A stretch of 64,000 nt of DNA from Voacanga thouarsii. Taxonomy: Eukaryota > Streptophyta > Magnoliopsida > Gentianales > Apocynaceae. The stretch's first letter is position 1, and each line of letters starts with the position of its first letter. Position numbers and translations under genes: made by a program. Shown here piece by piece: positions 58,892-64,000 of the stretch. The stretch covers positions 2,628,501 to 2,692,500 of the forward strand of contig JANUWF010001719.1 of NCBI GenBank assembly GCA_026120185.1. Direction: 5' to 3'. The notes below the pieces were generated by a model. It did no database searches. It was not told the DNA's origin and was given only the letters and a program-made list of their open reading frames with translations.

Positions 58892-60583
58892 TTACTCCCC
58901 CTGATGAGATGATTCCTTTAAATCTTTAAATCGACGCATACCGATTTTATATCTCAACTTTTCAAATGTTGCAGTCGGTAAAGTATTCGTGAAAATATCT
59001 GCGAGGTTATCACATGACCGAATTTGTAGCACATCAATTTCACCTTTCTTCTGGAGTTCATGAGTAAAGAAGAATTTTGGTGAAATATGTTTTGTCCGAT
59101 CTCCTTTAATATATCCTCCTCGTAATTGAGCTATGCAAGCTGCATTGTCTTCATAAAGAGGAGTTGGAATACCTTTGATTGATGATAATCCACAACTTTC
59201 TCGGATATAATGAATAATGGATCTTAGCCATACACATTCTCGACTTGCTTCATGAATGACTATAATTTCAGCATGATTTGAAGAAGTAGCTGCTATAGAT
59301 TGTTTCGTAGAATGCCATGATATAGCAGTATTTCCACATGTAAATAGATAGCCCGTTTGAGAACGTGCTTTATGTGGATAAGATAAATAACCAGCATCTG
59401 CATAACCTATCAATGTTGGATTGGTTTTATTTGAATAAAATAATCCGAGATCAATTGTACCTTGGAGATATCGAATGACTTGTTTAATTCCATTCCAATG
59501 TCGTCGTGTTGGTGAAGAACTAAATCTTGCTAATAACTTGACAGCAAAAGCAATATCATGTCGTGTGTTATTAGCAAGATACATCAATGCACCAATTGCA
59601 CTGAGATATGGTACTTCAGGACCAATGAGTTCTTCATCATTTTCTTGAGGTCGAAAAGGATCTTTATCCATATTTAATGATCGGACGATCAATGGAATAC
59701 TCAATGGATGTGCTTTGTCTATGTAAAATCTTTTTAGCACTTTTGCTGTATATGTTGATTGATGAATAAATGTTCCATTCTCCAGATGTTCAATTTGTAA
59801 ACCAAGGTAAAATTTGGTTTTACCAAAATCCTTAATTTCGAATTCTCTTTTTAAATAATCAATTGTTTCTTGGAGCTCTTCAGGAGTTCCAATAAGATTA
59901 ATATCATCAACATATATAGCTAATATCACAAATTTAGAACCAGATTTCTTAATAAAAACACATGGACATACCTGGTCATTTTTAAATCCCGCTTTCAATA
60001 AATATTCACTAAGACGTGTGAACCACATGCGCCCAGATTGCTTCAGGCCATATAATGATTTCTACAACTTGATGGAGTAATTTTCACGAGGATAATGTTT
60101 ATATGCTTCAGGCATATGAAATCATTCGGGGATTTTCATGTAAACATCATTTTCTAAATTTCCATACAAGTAAGCAGTGACAACATCTAATAGGCGCATA
60201 TCTATCTTTTCATGTACTGCCAAACTGATAAGATATCGGAGTGTAATAGCATCAATAACAGGAGAATAAGTTTCATCATAATCAATACCTGATCTTTATG
60301 AAAAACCTTGGGCTACTAATTGCGCTTTATATCGAACGATTTCACTCTTTTCATTGCGCTTTCGCACAAATATCCATTTGTAGCCAACAGGTTTTACACC
60401 TTCTGGTGTTCGGACTGCAGGTCCGAAGACTTCACGTTTTGTCAGTGCATTTAACTCCGATTGAATCGCATCTTTCCATTGCAGCCAATCTTTTCTATGC
60501 CGACATTCATCAACTGATATTGGTTCAGGATCATCACTATCCTGTATAACATTAAGAGATATTATATGCAAACATATGATCAA
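58892..60583 (-). pseudogene. Copia reverse transcriptase and RNase H
   Basis: RT begins in a frame at 60,583-60,296 with 'EVFGPAVRTPEGVKPVGYKW' and 'YKAQLVAQGFS'. Stops and a frameshift lie between 60,295 and 60,030. The main frame 60,028-58,892 (378 codons) holds the catalytic YVDD near 59,914-59,903, then 'LIGYADAGYLS' and 'TGYLFTCGNTAISWHSTKQ' of RNase H, and a C-terminal 'LADIFTNTLPTATFEKL' typical of copia. RT copies element RNA into DNA in cytoplasmic particles; RNase H removes the RNA. The catalytic residues seen are intact, but the N-terminal part is broken. Confidence 0.92.
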
Positions 60584-60941
60584 TAATTGTTTCTATCCGA
60601 TTCCAACTTCTACCGGAAGTGGTATAATGGATAGAAATTTCAGTGTTACTTTCATTAACTTCTGGTTCTTTGTCATCAGTTCTCTCTTGGTCTTTATCAT
60701 TCTTTTCTTCAATATGATCTTCTGGATCATTTAATCCTCTTTTCTTTCGAGGATTTTTATCTTTAGAACCAAGAGGTCGGCCACGCTTACGGCGTGTTTT
60801 TGACTCAGCGACTATAGGTATAATATTTTGTTCCGCTAGAACTTCAATTCGAATAGGAGCATTTATAGTTGGAATATGCGATTTTGTAACTCTTCTGGAG
60901 TCAACAAAAGCGTCTGGCATTTGATTTGCAATGCTTTGCAA
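60552..60941 (-). pseudogene. Copia integrase-RT linker region
   Basis: A frame of 129 codons, highly charged (Lys/Arg- and Asp/Glu-rich, with 'GRPLGSKDKNPRKK'), ending in 'TTSGRSWNRIE'. Such variable charged linkers lie between integrase and RT in many plant copia elements. The decayed copy at 10.86-11.2 kb has the same 'VTKSHIPTIN' start and the 'SGRSWNR'-like end. Disconnected from the RT frame by one shift. Confidence 0.75.
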
Positions 60942-61026
60942 ATGAATTATCTTTTGAACTTCAAGTTCACATGCGCTTGTGCGCGGATCAAGATAATTTA
61001 ATGATGTTGTCTAAGCAAGATCCTTT

Positions 61027-61923
61027 TTATGCTTGTTTTGGTTCTCCCCCTAATTTAGGGAATAATGATTCATCAAAATGACAATCGACAAATCTTGTCG
61101 TGAATACATCTCCTGTCGTGGGTTTAACATACCTGATAATAGAGGGAGAATCATATCCAACGTATATCCCCTTTCTTCTTTGAGGACCTATCTTTGTACG
61201 TTGGTTTGGTGCAATTGGAATATATACAGCACACCAAAAAATTCTTAAATGAGCAATATTTGGTTCTGACCCAAAAGCCAATTGCAAAGGAGAGAATTTA
61301 TGATAACTAGCTAGTCTTATACATACAAGTGTTGCAAGCATGTAGAATAGCATGTCCACGAGCGAGATGTTGGGAGATTTGTTTTCATTAATAATGGTCT
61401 AGCAATTAATTGTAATCGTTTAATCAAAGATTCAACAAGACCATTTTGTGTGTGAACATGAGCTACAGGATGTTCAATATTAATCCCAATTGACATGCAA
61501 TATGCATCAAAAGCATGTGATGAAAATTCACCAAAGATTATCCAAACGAATATTTTTAATGTGATGGTCCGGAAATTGTGCTCGTAATTTAATTATTTGA
61601 GCAAGTAATCTCGCAAACGCCAGGTTGCGAGTAGATAATAAACATACATGTGACCATCGGGATGATGCATCAATTAAGACCATAAAATATTTGAACGGTC
61701 CACATGGTGGATCAATAGGTCCAAAAATATCTCCGTGAATCCGTTCGAGAAATGTAAGACTTTCAGCTCCTACTTTTACTGGTGATGGTTTAACAATTAA
61801 TTTTCCTAGGGAACATGCAGTACATGTGAATTTTTCTGATGTTAATATCCTTTTATTTTTTAAAGGATGACCATGTGTATTCTCAATGATTCTTCTCATC
61901 ATGGTAGATCCCGGATGACCCAA
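61027..61923 (-). pseudogene. Copia integrase
   Basis: The frame 61,923-61,528 starts in the GAG-pre-integrase zinc finger ('MGHPGSTMMRRIIENTHGHP', 'FTCTACSLGKL') and the core start 'IHGDIFGPIDPPCG', then 'LIDASSRWSHV' (the first catalytic Asp being in 'HGDIFG') and 'NIRLDN'. Stops near 61,525-61,360 break the core. The frame 61,359-61,027 gives the C-terminal part ('LRIFWCAVYIPIAPNQRTKI' and 'KGIYVGYDSPSI'). Integrase joins element DNA to the genome; this copy is non-functional. Confidence 0.88.
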
Positions 61924-62003
61924 CCGGTCATGCCAAATGCTAAAAGTAATAGGATTAGTAAACTTCTGGTTTACTAGATGATGAATTTCAATTGTACGTA
62001 TTT

Positions 62004-62390
62004 TTACAAAATATAGACCAGATAGAAAAAGACGGCAGCTTTTTCTAATACCGATTTCTTACCCAAATGCATTTGAGTAATAAAAAGATGCTCAATCCCA
62101 TTTTCCTCATTTGTTTCAACATGATACCCATTTCTGTGGATATCTTTAAAACTCAATAAATTTCTTCCGGATTTTGAGGAAAATAGTGCCTTATCAATAA
62201 TAATTGTTGTTCCTTTAGGCAACAATATACTAGCTCTTCCTGAGCCCTCAATTACATTTGCACTACCGTTTATCGTATAAATATTTATTTCTCCCATTTT
62301 GAGATCGAAAAATATTTCTCATTTTTTAGTATGGTGTGTGTAGTTCCACTATCAATAATGCATACATCATCATTAACAACAGCCATCTGA
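62004..62390 (-). pseudogene. Copia aspartic protease region
   Basis: The protease catalytic motif Asp-Ser-Gly-Thr is at 62,353-62,342 in 'CIIDSGTTHTIL'. A frameshift follows near 62,290. The reading continues in the frame 62,297-62,004 ('RNLLSFKDIHRNGYHVETNE'), ending with stops before the integrase zinc finger. Confidence 0.82.
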
Positions 62391-62468
62391 ACACAAATAT
62401 ATATATGTAAACGTAAATATTATTAGAATAGAATGAAAATGAAAGTACAAAAATATCAGGGTGAGGCT

Positions 62469-63537
62469 TTAGTTCTTCTGGACACTGCCATCACCAATTA
62501 AATGGTCTATCCTACCGTCTGGGTGTTCAAAAAAATCCGATACATCCATATGGGTAATATTGATATTAAGATCTTCAGGATCAATATCATCATCCTCAGC
62601 ATTATTTATTGGATGTTGAGAAAAATTTGCTTCCACATTTTTATTTTTCAATGAAACTTGATACAATTCAACTAAATGCTTAGCCGTACGACAGTTTCGT
62701 GACCAATGACCTTTCATGCTACATCTATAACATATATCCTCATACTTTTCTTCAATTTCTTTTTCTTTTCCCTTATGATCTTTTCTGTTCCACTTCAGGT
62801 GGCCAGTATTTCTCACAGTTTGATTATAATTGTGATAAGGGAAATATCGAGCGTGTCTACGACCATAACCACGACCACGGTCACGGCCATGGCCACGACC
62901 ACGACTATAACGATAGCTTCTGCTAGAGCCAACATCATTCACTTCTGGGAGTGCTGTTGAGCCAGTTGGTCTGGCTTCATGATTTCTCAATAATAACTCA
63001 TTATTTTTCTCTGCAATAAGGAGGGCAGTAATTAAATCAGAATTTTGTATACCCCTTTTCTCGATATTGTTGCTGCAGGACAATATTCGAGGCATGAAAG
63101 GTGGAGAATGTCTTCTCCAACATATCTTCATCAGTCACTTTTTCTCCGCATAATTTTAATTGAGATGTAATTTTATACATTGCAGAGCTATATTCATTCA
63201 CGGTTTTAAAATCTTGCAACCTCGAGTGCAACCATTCATACCGTGCAAGTAGGTAGTACGACCATCTTCAGTGGTCAAATCTTTCTTTTAAATTTACCCA
63301 CAGTGCCATATGGATCTTTTTCGGTAAGATATTCCATTTTCAAATTTTCATCGAGATGACGACGAATAAAAATCAAAGCTTTAGCCTTGTGTTGTGCAGA
63401 TGCACTATTATTTGCTTGAATAGTTTCACTAAGGCCTTCAAGCATTTAGATGCATTTCTCGCATCGAGAACCCATGACATATAATTTTTTCCGTAAATAT
63501 CAAGGGCTACAAATTCGAGTTTAGCGATGTTAGCCAT
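62469..63537 (-). pseudogene. Copia gag
   Basis: Starts at the ATG at 63,537 ('MANIAKLEFVALDIYGKNY'), with frameshifts near 63,440, 63,260 and 63,100. A middle frame (63,231-63,037) contains 'YKITSQLKLCGEKVTDEDML' of the UBN2/gag polyprotein family. The frame 63,131-62,469 has a Gly/Arg/His-rich basic tract and the CCHC knuckle 'CYRCSMKGHWSRNC' near 62,733-62,690. Gag coats the RNA in the virus-like particle. Broken, so not functional. Confidence 0.88.
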
Positions 63538-63619
63538 AGAGATCAATAAATGCGTACTGTCTTCTCGGCTTTGGTAACGGCGAAACTCGTGCTTAGTCTT
63601 CCGGCTTTTGTACCGGTAG

Positions 63620-63637
63620 AGACTCGTGCTGATAACG
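63620..63637 (-). other. Primer-binding-type site
   Basis: On - CGTTATCAGCACGAG directly follows the LTR end; the same sequence stands at 9,684 after the 5' LTR of the older copy. The position is that of a tRNA primer site. I do not assign the tRNA. Confidence 0.75.
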
Positions 63638-64000
63638 TGTTATAAAATTAGGGTAGTGTTAGAATAAAATCTACACACTACATACTAAGAAAATTCTAAC
63701 TATTCTTTGCACAAGAATTTCTCTTCAAACTTCTCTCTTTCTTTCTCTCACAATTCTTTCTCTAATCTTTCTTTCACTAATCTTTCTTTCAAAAAATAAT
63801 GGTGTATTACAAGCTTAGAGAATAGCTCTATTTATAGAGCTCTAATTAGTGGATTACATCATGGCATACATCATCTTCCACTAATCTTAATTAGTGGTAT
63901 CTCCACTAAATGGTGGACATCCATAAAAATCTTCTATAATAATTCACATAAATCCATAATTAGTGGAGCCTCTACTAATTAATAAAGATTCCAATAATTC
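63638..64000 (-). repeat. 5' LTR of the young copia element, cut by the window end
   Basis: 363 of an expected 369 bases, matching 58,398-58,760. The missing bases are the first six of the LTR on - (expected to read ATAACA on +). Confidence 0.92.

Larger units (their letters stand above)
58398..64000 (-). mobile_element. Young Ty1/copia LTR retrotransposon on -, cut by the window end
   Basis: LTRs at 58,398-58,766 (3' LTR, 369 bases) and 63,638-64,000 (5' LTR, lacking its last about 6 bases). By eye they differ at about 9 of 363 aligned positions. On - the 5' LTR is followed by CGTTATCAGCACGAG, and the 3' LTR is preceded by CCAAGGGGGAG. Domain order gag, protease, integrase, reverse transcriptase, RNase H is that of Ty1/copia. 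It belongs to the same family as the decayed element at 9.3-24.0 kb (same primer-type site, same TGTTATGAA LTR start, matching gag and RNase H). Every coding domain has stops or frameshifts, so despite the similar LTRs it is not self-sufficient. Confidence 0.93.

Noticed and set aside
62699..62960. His/Thr-rich frames on + at the end of the young copia
   Set aside because: Antisense of the gag Gly/Arg/His-rich tract.

Overview
The window is nuclear DNA from a flowering plant, probably a eudicot. It is AT-rich, has one intact intron-containing plant gene, and otherwise consists of nested plant transposons and decayed gene fragments. I could not name the species.

Layout. (1) 1-8.3 kb: one intact host gene on +, a class II trehalose-6-phosphate synthase-like protein (TPS8/9/10 type, 862 residues, three coding exons). 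It has a long 5' leader with a probable leader intron and a 34-codon upstream ORF. (2) 9.3-24.0 kb: an old Ty1/copia element split by a 7.5-kb LTR element without coding capacity (LARD-like, perfect 5-bp target duplication) and by a 3.1-kb solo LTR (also a perfect duplication). (3) 25.5-31 kb: a same-strand island of intron-bearing pseudogene pieces from three unrelated nuclear genes: Di19 zinc finger, SIN3 corepressor (two separate pieces in scrambled order) and cytochrome c oxidase subunit 6b. (4) 32.0-33.85 kb: an LTR on -, related to the LARD LTRs. (5) 36.2-40.9 kb: a 4.8-kb non-autonomous CACTA element. (6) 41.1-55.8 kb: a hAT element whose transposase gene is interrupted six codons before its stop by an 11.3-kb CACTA element. 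That CACTA carries decayed TNPD-like and TNPA-like genes on -. (7) 57.8 kb to the end: the 5' part of a second hAT copy, interrupted by a young copia element on - (58,398 to about 6 bp past the window end).

How the parts relate. Target duplications and interrupted reading frames give a partial order of events: old copia before LARD and solo LTR; hAT before the large CACTA; second hAT before the young copia. The two CACTA elements share internal blocks (about 51.8-53.6 kb and 37.3-39.5 kb), so the small one looks like a deletion derivative of a relative. Their terminal repeat motifs differ by one base (GTGGC core against GTCGC core), which suggests two binding specificities within one family. 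Apart from the TPS gene I see no protein-coding gene likely to be functional. The TNPA-like gene is the best-preserved transposon gene, but it still has in-frame stops.
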